From: Gammaproteobacteria bacterium | GTDB taxonomy: Bacteria; Pseudomonadota; Gammaproteobacteria; JAUZRS01 | Length of the DNA stretch: 34,590 nt | Assembly (NCBI GenBank): GCA_030950195.1 | Contig: JAUZRS010000031.1 | Coordinates: forward strand, 1-34,590 | Reading direction: 5' to 3' | Shown here: positions 17,606 to 26,753 of the stretch, one piece after another | Position numbering within the stretch: the first letter of the stretch is position 1 | Layout of the letters: each line of letters begins with the position of its first letter | Program-made: the position numbers and the translations under genes | The notes under the pieces: model-generated | Seen by the model: the letters and a program-made list of their open reading frames with translations, nothing else | The model's database searches: none | What the model was told of the DNA's origin: nothing

Positions 17606-18496
17606 ATGAATTACGTTGTTCTACACGATGCCTCATTCCTCTACTACTTTATCGACCTCGTCATTGTTTTGATGGTGCTTGCTGGGATCCGGTTTTTCTC
17701 CGGCACACTGGCCAGTAGCTCACTGACCGACACCGTCTCTAAAGAAGACAACTTCGCTATGGGCATCTCGATGGCAGGCGCGCTGATCGGCGTTTCGATT
17801 ATGCTTATGGGTGCGGTGGCCGGTGAAGCGGGCGTTGATCTGATCCATGAAGTCATCCTCATGTTCAGCTACGGTTTTGCTGGTCTGGCGCTGATGTGGC
17901 TCACTCATCAGGTGTTTGACTACATATCGCTACCCGAGATCTCAGTCAAAGAACAGCTGCACAAAGACAACGTCGCCGTCGGTCTGGTGGATGCAGGCAA
18001 TATGATCGCCACCGCAATTATTCTGCGCGCCCTGATGTCCTGGGTCGAAGGCAGTAGCCTAATTGGTTTAATCGCCCTATTGGGCGGCTACATCGCCTCA
18101 CAGATCATTCTCTATCTCGCCACCCGCTACCGTGCCACCGTCTTCTCACGTCACTACCCAGGTCGCACCCTGGCACAAGAGATTGCCGACGGTAACCTCG
18201 CTCTGGCGGTGCGTTTCACCGGTCATCGCATCGGGGTCGCCTTGGCGGTCACCGCCAGCTCTGGCATCGTGGTCTACAACGCCGGTGACTTGACCACCTC
18301 ACTGCTGGCATGGAGCGGCATCGCTCTGCTGATGTTTTTGATCCAAACCATCGTCTCTCTGGTGGCGCGTTTTATTATTCTACCGGGGATCAACATCTCC
18401 GAAGAGGTGGTGGATCAGCGCAACGTCGCCATCGGCGCATTGGAAGCGGCCATCTACATTGCCGTTGGGCTGATCTTTGTGGGGTTATTTGGTTAA
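17606..18496 (+). CDS. Double-length DUF350 (YjfL-like) membrane protein
   Basis: A 296-residue integral membrane protein made of two DUF350 units. E. coli YjfL, a single unit, is about 130 residues. Four related segments can be seen: DNFAMGISMAGALIGVSIML, DNVAVGLVDAGNMIATAIIL, NLALAVRFTGHRIGVALAV and RNVAIGALEAAIYIAVGLIF, each a polar N-[FVL]-A start followed by a membrane helix with a small or polar middle. I count eight to nine membrane helices. The start ATG 17606 has CAGGGAG 8 nt before it; a longer frame beginning near 17000 overlaps the lipoprotein and is not the gene. It lies 22 nt after the lipoprotein. The molecular function of DUF350 is unknown. Confidence 0.85.
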   Translation: MNYVVLHDASFLYYFIDLVIVLMVLAGIRFFSGTLASSSLTDTVSKEDNFAMGISMAGALIGVSIMLMGAVAGEAGVDLIHEVILMFSYGFAGLALMWLTHQVFDYISLPEISVKEQLHKDNVAVGLVDAGNMIATAIILRALMSWVEGSSLIGLIALLGGYIASQIILYLATRYRATVFSRHYPGRTLAQEIADGNLALAVRFTGHRIGVALAVTASSGIVVYNAGDLTTSLLAWSGIALLMFLIQTIVSLVARFIILPGINISEEVVDQRNVAIGALEAAIYIAVGLIFVGLFG

Positions 18497-18512
18497 CGGG
18501 GAGCACACCGTT

Positions 18513-19946
18513 ATGGGGCAAGAGATCGACGTTAGCCATTTCAGTGACGCAGATTTTGCCCGTTTTGAGCAACAACTCAAAACGGAAACAGAACAGCTTC
18601 AAGGTTGGTTCAAAGAGGGCGCACTGGCCAACCAGCCGCTCAAAATCGGCTTCGAGCTGGAAGCGTGGCTGCTGGACAACGAACTCGCCCCCGCCGCCAT
18701 CAACGACACCTTTATCCAGCAGCTCAACAACCCCAACATCACCCCTGAGTTGGCGCGGTTTAACATCGAAATCAACAGCCAACCGCTGCCGTTGACACAA
18801 AATAGCCTCTCCCAACTGGAGCAGCAATTAGAGCACCGCTGGCAGCAGTGCCACCAACAGGCACGGCGCATGAACGCCCACCTGCTGATGAGCGGCACCC
18901 TGCCCAACCTGCAACGGTCTGATCTCAACCCGCGCAACATGTCGAGCCTAAAACGCTACCACGCCCTCAATGAACAGGTCTTTCACGCTCGGGCAGAACA
19001 ACCCTTACAGATCGACATTCAAGGTCACGAACGGCTGCAAACTCAGCAGAGCAACGTCATGCTCGAAGCGGCCACCACCTCCTTTCAAACCCACCTGCAA
19101 GTGCCACTGACCCAAGCCCATCGCTATTACAACGCCTCTATTATTGCCTCAGCGCCCTTGGTGGCCGCCTGTGCCAATTCGCCGTATCTGTTTGGCAAAC
19201 AGCTCTGGCATGAGACCCGTATTCCGCTGTTTGAACAAGCGATCAATGTCGGTGGTTACGCCGATGCCGCCCACGGCCCTCTGCATCGGGTCGGCTTTGG
19301 TTCCGGTTTTGCCTACCACTCCTTGATGGAGTGTTTCACTGAAAATCAGCAGCACTTCCCCGTGCTGCTGCCCTTGAATCTCGAAGACGACCCGCAGCCG
19401 CTGCCGCACCTGCGGCTGCACAACGGCACCCTCTGGCGCTGGAATCGCCCTCTGCTCGGTTTTGATCAACAGGGCGTTCCTCATCTGCGCATCGAACAGC
19501 GCATTCTGCCCAGCGGCCCGAGCCTCTGCGACAACATCGCCAACGCGGCTTTTTATTACGGCCTGACTCACTACCTCAGCCAGCACGAGACTCTGCCCGA
19601 AAGCCAGCTTGAATTTGCCCGCTGCCGCGATAATTTTTACCACGCGGCGCGCAACGGCCTACAGACACAGGTGGTTTGGCTCGATGGCCAGCACCATAAT
19701 CTGCGCCGCCTGATTTTGGATGAACTGCTGCCGCTGGCACGCCAAGGGCTGTTTGATCTCAACCTCCATCAGCGCGACATCAGCCACTACTTGGGCATCA
19801 TCGAAGCGCGGGTGGAAAACCAGCAGACCGGTGCCGTCTGGCAACAAAACTACGTTCAACGTCATGGCCGCGACATGCAGCGTCTGACCCGCGCCTGCCT
19901 GTCACGGCAAAACCAAGCCAAACCCGTTCATCTCTGGAGTCTCTAA
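18513..19946 (+). CDS. Carboxylate-amine ligase of the glutamate-cysteine ligase 2 type
   Basis: A 477-residue predicted cytoplasmic enzyme of the GCS2/COG2170-like ATP-dependent ligases. The N-terminal substrate motif is KIGFELEAWLLD (about 44-55), with Glu48 and Glu50 as likely metal or substrate ligands, followed by FNIEINSQP. Later come LEAATTSFQTHLQV, HGPLHRVGFGSGF and a C-terminal helical part. Family members join glutamate to cysteine or to other amines; the substrate here cannot be read from sequence. ATG 18513 with GGGGAG 9 nt upstream is the start. It lies 16 nt after the DUF350 gene and 25 nt before a zinc deacylase gene, which could reverse or process its product. Confidence 0.75.
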   Translation: MGQEIDVSHFSDADFARFEQQLKTETEQLQGWFKEGALANQPLKIGFELEAWLLDNELAPAAINDTFIQQLNNPNITPELARFNIEINSQPLPLTQNSLSQLEQQLEHRWQQCHQQARRMNAHLLMSGTLPNLQRSDLNPRNMSSLKRYHALNEQVFHARAEQPLQIDIQGHERLQTQQSNVMLEAATTSFQTHLQVPLTQAHRYYNASIIASAPLVAACANSPYLFGKQLWHETRIPLFEQAINVGGYADAAHGPLHRVGFGSGFAYHSLMECFTENQQHFPVLLPLNLEDDPQPLPHLRLHNGTLWRWNRPLLGFDQQGVPHLRIEQRILPSGPSLCDNIANAAFYYGLTHYLSQHETLPESQLEFARCRDNFYHAARNGLQTQVVWLDGQHHNLRRLILDELLPLARQGLFDLNLHQRDISHYLGIIEARVENQQTGAVWQQNYVQRHGRDMQRLTRACLSRQNQAKPVHLWSL

Positions 19947-19971
19947 ACCACACCATGAACAGATCATCACC

Positions 19972-20991
19972 ATGTTAAAAGAGTGGCACCACCTCCCCAA
20001 AGGCTTCGAGCAAAGTTCCGCCAAAACGCTGTTGGGCTTGCTCGGCGGCTCGGCTCTGATTCATCTTGAGGGCGAAAAACCCGAGCGCCTGTTTGTCTCG
20101 ATTTTACTCCACGGCAACGAGGACAGCGGTCTGCTGGCGATGCAGTACCTGCTGCAAAAATACCGCTCTAAAAAATTGCCGCGCGCTCTGACCCTGTTTG
20201 TTGGCAATGTGCTGGCCGCTCACAAAGGTCTGCGTCGCCTACCCGATCAGCCCGATTACAACCGCTGCTGGCTGGGCAGCGAAGAGCCAGAGTGCGAAGA
20301 GACCCGCATGATGCAGAAGGTCTATGAGCGCATGGAGGAGGAGCGTCTGTTTGCCAGCGTCGATCTGCACAACAACACCGGCCTCAATCCGCACTACGCC
20401 TGCATCAATGTGCTGGAACAGCCCTTTTTTCAATTGGCGACGCTGTTTTCACGCACGGTGGTCTATTTCACTCGCCCTCGCGGGGTGCAGTCGCAGGCTT
20501 TTTCCCAGCTCTGTCCCGCCGTGACGCTGGAGTGCGGACGTGTCGGCCAGCAACACGGCATCCAACACGCCTTTGAGTTTCTCGATGCTTGCCTTCACAT
20601 GGATCACATCGCCCAACACGACGTGGCAGCGCACGACATGGATCTGTTTCACACCGTGGCGCAGGTCAAAATGGCTCCGCAGGTGGCGTTCAGTTTTAGC
20701 GCCGCCGACACCGCCGAGTTGCACCTCTCGCCGCAACTGGATCACCTTAATTTTCAGGAGCTGCCCGCTGGGAGCGTGTTTGGTCAGGTCTCAACGGAGC
20801 TGAAACAACCGCTGCTGGCCTACGATGAGAAGGGCAATGAAATCAGTGCGCGTTACTTTAAAATTGAAAATGGGCAACTGAAACTGAAACGCGCCGTGAT
20901 GCCGTCCATGTTGACCCTGAATGAAAAGGTGATTCGGCAAGATTGTTTTTGTTATTTGATGGAACGACTGGATTACAGCACAAAGGGCTAG
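19972..20991 (+). CDS. AstE/AspA-type zinc-dependent deacylase (M14-like)
   Basis: A 339-residue predicted zinc hydrolase of the succinylglutamate desuccinylase/aspartoacylase family. The zinc ligands are visible: His47 and Glu50 in LLHGNEDSG and His133 in DLHNNTG. The catalytic Glu is probably Glu187 in TLECGR. DYNRCW (95-100) matches the substrate-carboxylate Asn-Arg motif. A C-terminal beta-domain follows after about 230. The family cleaves N-acyl or amide bonds of small amino-acid derivatives. It is the last gene of the channel/DUF350 operon, and no clear terminator is seen before the IS. Its own Shine-Dalgarno sequence is weak, which suggests coupling. Confidence 0.82.
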   Translation: MLKEWHHLPKGFEQSSAKTLLGLLGGSALIHLEGEKPERLFVSILLHGNEDSGLLAMQYLLQKYRSKKLPRALTLFVGNVLAAHKGLRRLPDQPDYNRCWLGSEEPECEETRMMQKVYERMEEERLFASVDLHNNTGLNPHYACINVLEQPFFQLATLFSRTVVYFTRPRGVQSQAFSQLCPAVTLECGRVGQQHGIQHAFEFLDACLHMDHIAQHDVAAHDMDLFHTVAQVKMAPQVAFSFSAADTAELHLSPQLDHLNFQELPAGSVFGQVSTELKQPLLAYDEKGNEISARYFKIENGQLKLKRAVMPSMLTLNEKVIRQDCFCYLMERLDYSTKG

Positions 20992-21125
20992 ATTGGGTTT
21001 TTATACTCGTTTTTTAGCGGTTTTATGAGCCGACTCTGGAAGTTACGTTTACTAACTGATGTTACGCAGTGACACGCTGTTCTTGCCAATCAATTTTGAG
21101 ACCCCGCTGAACGTTCCGTATTATT

Positions 21126-21142
21126 CCCCTCCGTTGGAGGGG
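21126..21142. repeat. GC-rich palindrome next to the IS left end
   Basis: CCCCTCC-GTT-GGAGGGG is a perfect 7-bp stem with a 3-nt loop, 9 nt outside the IS terminal repeat. A degenerate copy (CCCCTCCCCTGGAGAGG) occurs near 32963-32979 inside the flagellar-operon insertion. Dispersed palindromes of this kind are common in bacterial intergenic regions. Confidence 0.5.
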
Positions 21143-21225
21143 TGGCAGGTGTGTAGTGGCATAGTAAATCTGTCCACCCAACAAGAGGTAAAATGATGCC
21201 TCCCCCAACCCTAAGGTGACAGAGA

Positions 21226-21533
21226 ATGACTGTTCAAACCCGCTCCACATTCACTCCCGAGTTCCGTTTAGAAGCGGCTCAACTGGTGACAGAACAAGGC
21301 TACACCATCAAAGCCGCTGCTACGGCCATGAACGTCGGTAAATCAACGATGGACAAATGGGTCAGACAGCTCAAAGCAGAACACAATGGGGTCGTGGGTA
21401 AAGCCACTCCCTTGACACCCGATCAACGTAAAATCAGAGAGCTTGAGAAGCGAATCAAACGCATTGAGATGGAGAAAGAGATCCTAAAAAAGGCTACCGC
21501 TCTCTTAATGTCCGATTCGATGCGAGGTGTTCG

Positions 21534-21537
<4 letters not shown>
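21226..21537 (+). CDS. IS3-family transposase OrfA
   Basis: A 103-residue DNA-binding protein. Residues about 8-55 form the HTH_Tnp_1 helix-turn-helix ([36 protein letters not shown]), and about 68-92 form the leucine-zipper-like coiled coil ([22 protein letters not shown]). A slippery heptamer A-AAA-AAG at 21486-21492 is in the correct frame for the programmed -1 shift that makes OrfAB in IS3 elements, and the -1 frame stays open into orfB. It overlaps orfB by 4 nt. The gene itself looks intact. Confidence 0.92.
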
Positions 21538-22264
<727 letters not shown>

Positions 22265-22390
22265 CTCCTAATCTTTGGACAGATTTACTTGACCACTACA
22301 GGTTCATCGTGAGGACCTCCTGTGAATGTGGAGGTACCGTAACTCAGACGTTCTGGGATGTTTAGGTGGGGTTTATTGAGCGCTTACATA

Positions 22391-22432
22391 CATAAAATAG
22401 AACTGTATTACCATAAAAAATACGGCCACTGG
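22391..22432. repeat. 42-bp dispersed repeat, copy 1
   Basis: This segment matches 32845-32886 at about 36-37 of 42 positions; the core TTACCATAAAAAATACGG is identical. The core contains an imperfect inverted repeat (CCATA / TACGG around A5). It lies in the 231-bp spacer between the IS and the CAP lipoprotein stop. The rest of that spacer holds an ACCTCC / GGAGGT inverted repeat (22315-22335) and a short CTAAG tandem repeat near 22498-22511, but no gene that I can support. Confidence 0.75.
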
Positions 22433-22531
22433 ATCAAGCACCACCTATTTTTCCATAAAAACAACATCCCACTTCATCGCGATTATTGTGGCATGACCTA
22501 AGCTAAGCTAAGTGTACATACAAAAACCATC

Positions 22532-23581
22532 CTACAACGGCAACGTTCGAAAACGCCACTGCACACTCTCCTGCACACCCCGATCTTCAAACACCACCTC
22601 AGCCACATAATCCGCTCGCTCTTGCAACAACGCCAAAGGAAACAGCGCGTATTCATAAACGCTGAATTTACCGTTCACATCCGTGGCATGCGAAATCAAG
22701 CGGGTGTTTGTCACCTCTCCTTGATCATCAAAGAGGCGAAACGAGATCAGTTTCACCTGCTCGCTAAAATAGTACGGGTTAAATTGAATCGAAAGTGGGT
22801 TGCCCGCCTGTTGATAATCGGGCAGCGGATTAGGCACTTCATTGCCCCAAAAGGCCGGATAAACATCGGTGGCTTGATCCATCGGCCATAGCACGTAACG
22901 TGGGTTTTGACTCGCTACACCATCCAATGCGGCTTGATAATCGGCGGTGGCTATTTTCAAATTTTCATCGGCACAAACAGCATAATAATAACCGCCAGAA
23001 ACAAAGGTGCTGTTCAAACACACATTATTTAATCCACTGCTGCCGCCGTTATGCACAAAACTGTAGAGGCAATTATTCTCCTGCGCGGTAAAACCAATCC
23101 CCACCTCGTCTCGATAAAAATCCAAAATAGTAAAACGGTGATAAATAGCCGTCATCAGACCGTCAATAGAAGCCACCACCGTGCTGCCCTGCCCCACCAC
23201 CCCTTCGTTGACATTGCTGCTGAGATAACCAAATTGAAGCGCCCGCGCAGCGGCGTCCACACCGCTAAAACCGACCCCAGTTTGCAGCTCAGCATGACCG
23301 GCCTGCTGATTGAGTTTTAAATAATCCGCATGGCTGCCCGCCGCCCCTTGCAAGGCATCACTGACCGTCACCGCAATCAATCCCGTCTGTTGACGCACGT
23401 CATTAAAATACCGATACGCCCGCGCCAAAGAGGGAACCGTACAACTGCGGCTGTTCAGCGAAGAGGTTTTTACGGGTGTATTCACATTTAAAGAGGCAGC
23501 AGAATCGCTGCCAGAATTTGAAGAACAGGCGGCTAAAATACCGACCAGAAAAAAGACAAAAATCGCTCGAAACAACATCAT
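22532..23581 (-). CDS. CAP (SCP/PR-1)-domain lipoprotein
   Basis: A 349-residue envelope lipoprotein. The signal peptide ends in the lipobox GILAAC, lipidating Cys19, and is followed by a serine/asparagine-rich linker. Residues about 48-185 have the order of a YkwD-like CAP domain: ARAYRYFNDVRQQTG, GSHADYLKLN with a conserved His, EGVVGQG and YHRFTILDFYRDEVGIGF. The C-terminal part (about 240-349) is beta-rich and may be an Ig-like domain. Four cysteines could form disulfides. ATG 23581 has AAGGAG 8 nt upstream. Bacterial CAP proteins have no settled biochemical role. It seems to be a single-gene unit. Confidence 0.8.
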   Translation of the reverse strand: MMLFRAIFVFFLVGILAACSSNSGSDSAASLNVNTPVKTSSLNSRSCTVPSLARAYRYFNDVRQQTGLIAVTVSDALQGAAGSHADYLKLNQQAGHAELQTGVGFSGVDAAARALQFGYLSSNVNEGVVGQGSTVVASIDGLMTAIYHRFTILDFYRDEVGIGFTAQENNCLYSFVHNGGSSGLNNVCLNSTFVSGGYYYAVCADENLKIATADYQAALDGVASQNPRYVLWPMDQATDVYPAFWGNEVPNPLPDYQQAGNPLSIQFNPYYFSEQVKLISFRLFDDQGEVTNTRLISHATDVNGKFSVYEYALFPLALLQERADYVAEVVFEDRGVQESVQWRFRTLPL

Positions 23582-23724
23582 TTTAATACTCCTTGTATTA
23601 GCCGCTTCCCTATGAAATAGACTAACTGGAACAATTAAAAATGACCGCCGATTGCTTCACATTCTCTTAGAAAACTCACGCAACACCCAGTTATTCTTTT
23701 TTCCGACCGCTAACGTAAACCATG

Positions 23725-23859
23725 ATCGTAGGTTGGGCTAAGCGTAGCGCAGCCCAACATAAACCCACCACCTTGGCATAAAAAAACCGCGCTCTTATTG
23801 TCTCCGATCACCACCTTACCCGTTGGGCCGCGGTCTCTGGCCTTAGCCCAACCTACGAT
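23725..23859. repeat. MITE/REP-like element with 17-bp terminal inverted repeats
   Basis: ATCGTAGGTTGGGCTAA (23725-23741) is repeated exactly and inverted at 23843-23859, enclosing 101 bp without coding potential. Nested stems occur inside (TGGGCT / AGCCCA; ACCGCG / CGCGGT), so the whole can fold into a long hairpin. The outer arm resembles the 'GTAGGTTGGGCT...AGCCCAACA' intergenic repeat seen in many proteobacteria. It occupies most of the 322-bp gap between two lipoprotein genes; the remainder is the upstream region of the CAP gene. Confidence 0.75.
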
Positions 23860-23903
23860 TTCAATGGTTTTTATTTATGTGAATTAGACAGCAACAACAG
23901 CCC

Positions 23904-26753
23904 TTAACGACTCTGCAATACAAACTCATCCATCACTTCATGCAAATAGTTGTACGCCACCACCTTAAGCTCATCGCCCTGCACCTGCACATGGACAAAG
24001 CCCCAACGTTTTTCAGGCGCTTTGGGTTCATCATTGCCTTTAGTGGCGTTATCAAACAAAACCGGCTGACCGTCGGCACGCCGAGCAATAAAGTCATAAC
24101 CAATGCCCCACTTACGTTTCTGCTCCAACCACAACTCGCTTTCATACTCGCTCGGTTGTGTGGAACGGTTGTGCAGATCCGCACCGCCGTTGCCGATGCC
24201 GATGTAGGTGATGCCCTCTTGAGTATCAATTTTACCGCCCGAGGTACGCATGATCTGGCCATTGGCATCAAACTTCAGCGGCTGCGTGCGCTGGTACATG
24301 TGATCATGGCCAAAAAGAACAAACTGCACTCCCAATGTTTGCAAACGGGGGAATAATTTCTGTCGCATACGTCGATTTTCGCTGCGATCCCCATAGGTGC
24401 CGTGGGGCCCGAACGAAAGCGGCGAATGATGAAACAAAACCAATTTCCACGGCTGTTGACTCGCTTTCAGATCCGCTTCCATCCACGCTAACATCTGTGG
24501 CAGACGCGCCCGCTCACTGTTTTTGCTGGCAAACTTCATCGAATCCAGCACCACAAAATGCACCGGCCCTGAATCAAAACTGAAATAACGTTCCCGATCC
24601 GCCTCTGGCATACCGGTGGAGCTAGGATAGGCAAACGAGGCCAGATACCCCTTGGGCAGATTCTGCTCTTTATTAGCGTATTCATGATTGCCCAGAGAAC
24701 TGAAAAAAGGCCGGTGCATTAAAATGCCACGTTCTGGCTGCTTTTTACCCTTACCGCTGAGTTGATCAAAAAACTTTTGCTCAAACTGCTTGTAGCTGCC
24801 ACTGGAATAGGCAATGTCCCCCACCCCAATGCTAAAGTCATGCGGGTATTTCCAGATGCCATTCTCACGGCTGGAGATGGCATCACGCACCTTGCGCGGC
24901 TGACTGTATTTGGTACCCGAATCACCAAAAGCGATAAAATTAACCGTTTTACTGCTCGCATCGGGCAAGGTCTTAAAAGAGACCGCACTGGCCAACAACA
25001 GACCGTTGTGCAGCAAGTCAAAACGGTATTCCGTATCCGGATCCAGATCAAACAGCTGCACCAGGTGCTGCTCAAAATCGTGCTTTAGGGACGTTTCCTC
25101 TTTGGCAAAATGCTGCTGACGAGAGGGGAAATCTTGCCAAGTGGTTTCGCCTTTTTTCCAGAGACGCAACAGACCGTGACCGGCAGCGTAACTGCCCCAG
25201 AGAATCTTTACCTCCGTGGCCGACTGCGCTTGCAAGTAGGGGTAACGAAACAGAATGCCTTTGGCCTCCTTACGCGGCATCACCTCTTTTTGTTGGCTAG
25301 GCTGCAACTCGCCAATTCGATGCTCTCGTTCATGCGCCCCCAGATCCGGGTGTTGCCGATCAAAGCGCGACACCCCCGAAAAATCGGTCAACAGGCCGTC
25401 CATACCCTCCGCACCTTCCAGCGCAGGGCTGTCTTGCTTCAGTTTCAATACGTTCAAATCCGCAAACAACGGGTCTTTGATCTCACTGTTTAAATCAAAG
25501 CCGGTTTTCTGCTGCCAACGTTTTAGGGAGACCTTCTCTAAACCCTGCTGCTCCCAATTGAAACGGATTTTTGCACCTTTATCTGTCCAATAAAGATTGT
25601 TATCCAGCTCTAAGGTTTTCGGATCGACCAAAGCGTTGCTGGAGATTTTCACCGCTGGGCGGCCTTTTGCCGAGGAGACATGCACAATGTTATTTTTGAT
25701 TGTGATGTTCTCACCCGCTTGTCCCACCTCCGACTCATTGGAGAGAAAAATCGCCCCATGTGCCCGGGTTGAGGCGTTGTAACAACTGTTGTTGTAAATC
25801 AACACCCCAGAAGAAGAGGCGCTGGCCAGACACGCCTCACCTGTGTTGATAATGACGTTGTTACGAATGATGCCATCGTAACTCTCAAACTTGCCGTCCC
25901 GCAGACGCTCTTTGTCCGTGGACTGACCCAGCATAATGCCGCGTTCGTAAATGTTACGCAGCACATTGCCCTCAAACAGCGTATCGCGGGCGTTGCCCTT
26001 GGCGTACAGACCGATGGAGGGGATGTCATGCACAACATTACGCGCCACCCAAGTACGATCTGCACCCACGATGTCCACACCCTGCGCGTTGGCACCGAGC
26101 TTGGCATCAGGGGAATAGATCTCATTTTCGTAGATCACCACATCGTCAGCGGTGTGTACCAGCTTGACGATGTCGCGCTTGGAGCCGTGCAGTTTGTTAC
26201 GGATCAAATGCACAAACGGCGTGTCGATCTTCACCACATAATGCTTGCCGCCCACCACCTCCAGACCCTCCACACTCCAGTACATCGGCTTGAAGTCGTC
26301 GTTGTAAAAATAGAGGGCTTGTGTGCGTCCCTGCGCTTCGATAACCACCGATTCATTGCCAAAAGCACGCAAATTGATCCACGCATCGGCGCGACCTGGG
26401 CGTTTGATGCTCACCCCTTTGTAACGACCTTCGCGCAAAAAGATCGTCTCGCCTGGCAGCACTCGTGACACCGCTTCTTTGAGGCTGCGCAAGGGGGTTT
26501 GCAACGTGCGCCCCTCGTTGTCATCGTCACCCTTAGGTGAAACGTAATACCGGCGAGGCTGCGGTGTTTTAATCCTTCCCAACGACGGCGAGACCTGCAA
26601 AGGAGACTGCTCTTTGGCAACCGCCGCCTCGCTGACCAACGGCGCAAGCGGCGGCAACTCACCACAGGCAACAAGAGACAACGACAGCGACATCCACATC
26701 AACCGCACCCATTGAAACGTGCTCCGACCTACTCTCAATCCGCCCATTCGCAT
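23904..26753 (-). CDS. Lipoprotein with beta-helix and purple-acid-phosphatase-like domains
   Basis: A 949-residue exported protein. The signal ends in LVAC (Cys30, lipobox). Residues about 68-475 form a right-handed parallel beta-helix of the pectate-lyase/NosD type: YYVSPKGDDDNEG, LREGRYKGVSI and many NNVI/NNIV turns. Residues about 495-597 look like the Fn3-type N-domain of purple acid phosphatases. Residues about 604-860 hold the metallophosphatase motifs: Asp611 (GDSG), Asp646/Tyr649 (GDIAY), Asn689-His690 (GNHE), His775/776 and GHDHMYQR (815-822), including the metal-charge-transfer Tyr. GAGGAAG precedes ATG 26753. It is divergent from a polysaccharide operon, so it may bind glycans and remove phosphate outside the cell. 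Confidence 0.85.
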   Translation of the reverse strand: MRMGGLRVGRSTFQWVRLMWMSLSLSLVACGELPPLAPLVSEAAVAKEQSPLQVSPSLGRIKTPQPRRYYVSPKGDDDNEGRTLQTPLRSLKEAVSRVLPGETIFLREGRYKGVSIKRPGRADAWINLRAFGNESVVIEAQGRTQALYFYNDDFKPMYWSVEGLEVVGGKHYVVKIDTPFVHLIRNKLHGSKRDIVKLVHTADDVVIYENEIYSPDAKLGANAQGVDIVGADRTWVARNVVHDIPSIGLYAKGNARDTLFEGNVLRNIYERGIMLGQSTDKERLRDGKFESYDGIIRNNVIINTGEACLASASSSGVLIYNNSCYNASTRAHGAIFLSNESEVGQAGENITIKNNIVHVSSAKGRPAVKISSNALVDPKTLELDNNLYWTDKGAKIRFNWEQQGLEKVSLKRWQQKTGFDLNSEIKDPLFADLNVLKLKQDSPALEGAEGMDGLLTDFSGVSRFDRQHPDLGAHEREHRIGELQPSQQKEVMPRKEAKGILFRYPYLQAQSATEVKILWGSYAAGHGLLRLWKKGETTWQDFPSRQQHFAKEETSLKHDFEQHLVQLFDLDPDTEYRFDLLHNGLLLASAVSFKTLPDASSKTVNFIAFGDSGTKYSQPRKVRDAISSRENGIWKYPHDFSIGVGDIAYSSGSYKQFEQKFFDQLSGKGKKQPERGILMHRPFFSSLGNHEYANKEQNLPKGYLASFAYPSSTGMPEADRERYFSFDSGPVHFVVLDSMKFASKNSERARLPQMLAWMEADLKASQQPWKLVLFHHSPLSFGPHGTYGDRSENRRMRQKLFPRLQTLGVQFVLFGHDHMYQRTQPLKFDANGQIMRTSGGKIDTQEGITYIGIGNGGADLHNRSTQPSEYESELWLEQKRKWGIGYDFIARRADGQPVLFDNATKGNDEPKAPEKRWGFVHVQVQGDELKVVAYNYLHEVMDEFVLQSR

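Noticed and set aside
17000-18496. A 498-codon frame overlapping the lipoprotein and DUF350 genes
   Set aside because: Its first 200 codons are an out-of-frame shadow of the lipoprotein gene; the DUF350 start at 17606 has a good ribosome-binding site and matches the family start.
18477-18512. An upstream GTG extension of the GCS2-type ligase
   Set aside because: It overlaps the end of the DUF350 gene, has no ribosome-binding site, and ATG 18513 is well placed behind GGGGAG.
26028-26468. A 146-codon frame opposite the beta-helix lipoprotein
   Set aside because: Antisense shadow of a long, motif-rich coding region with no independent support.
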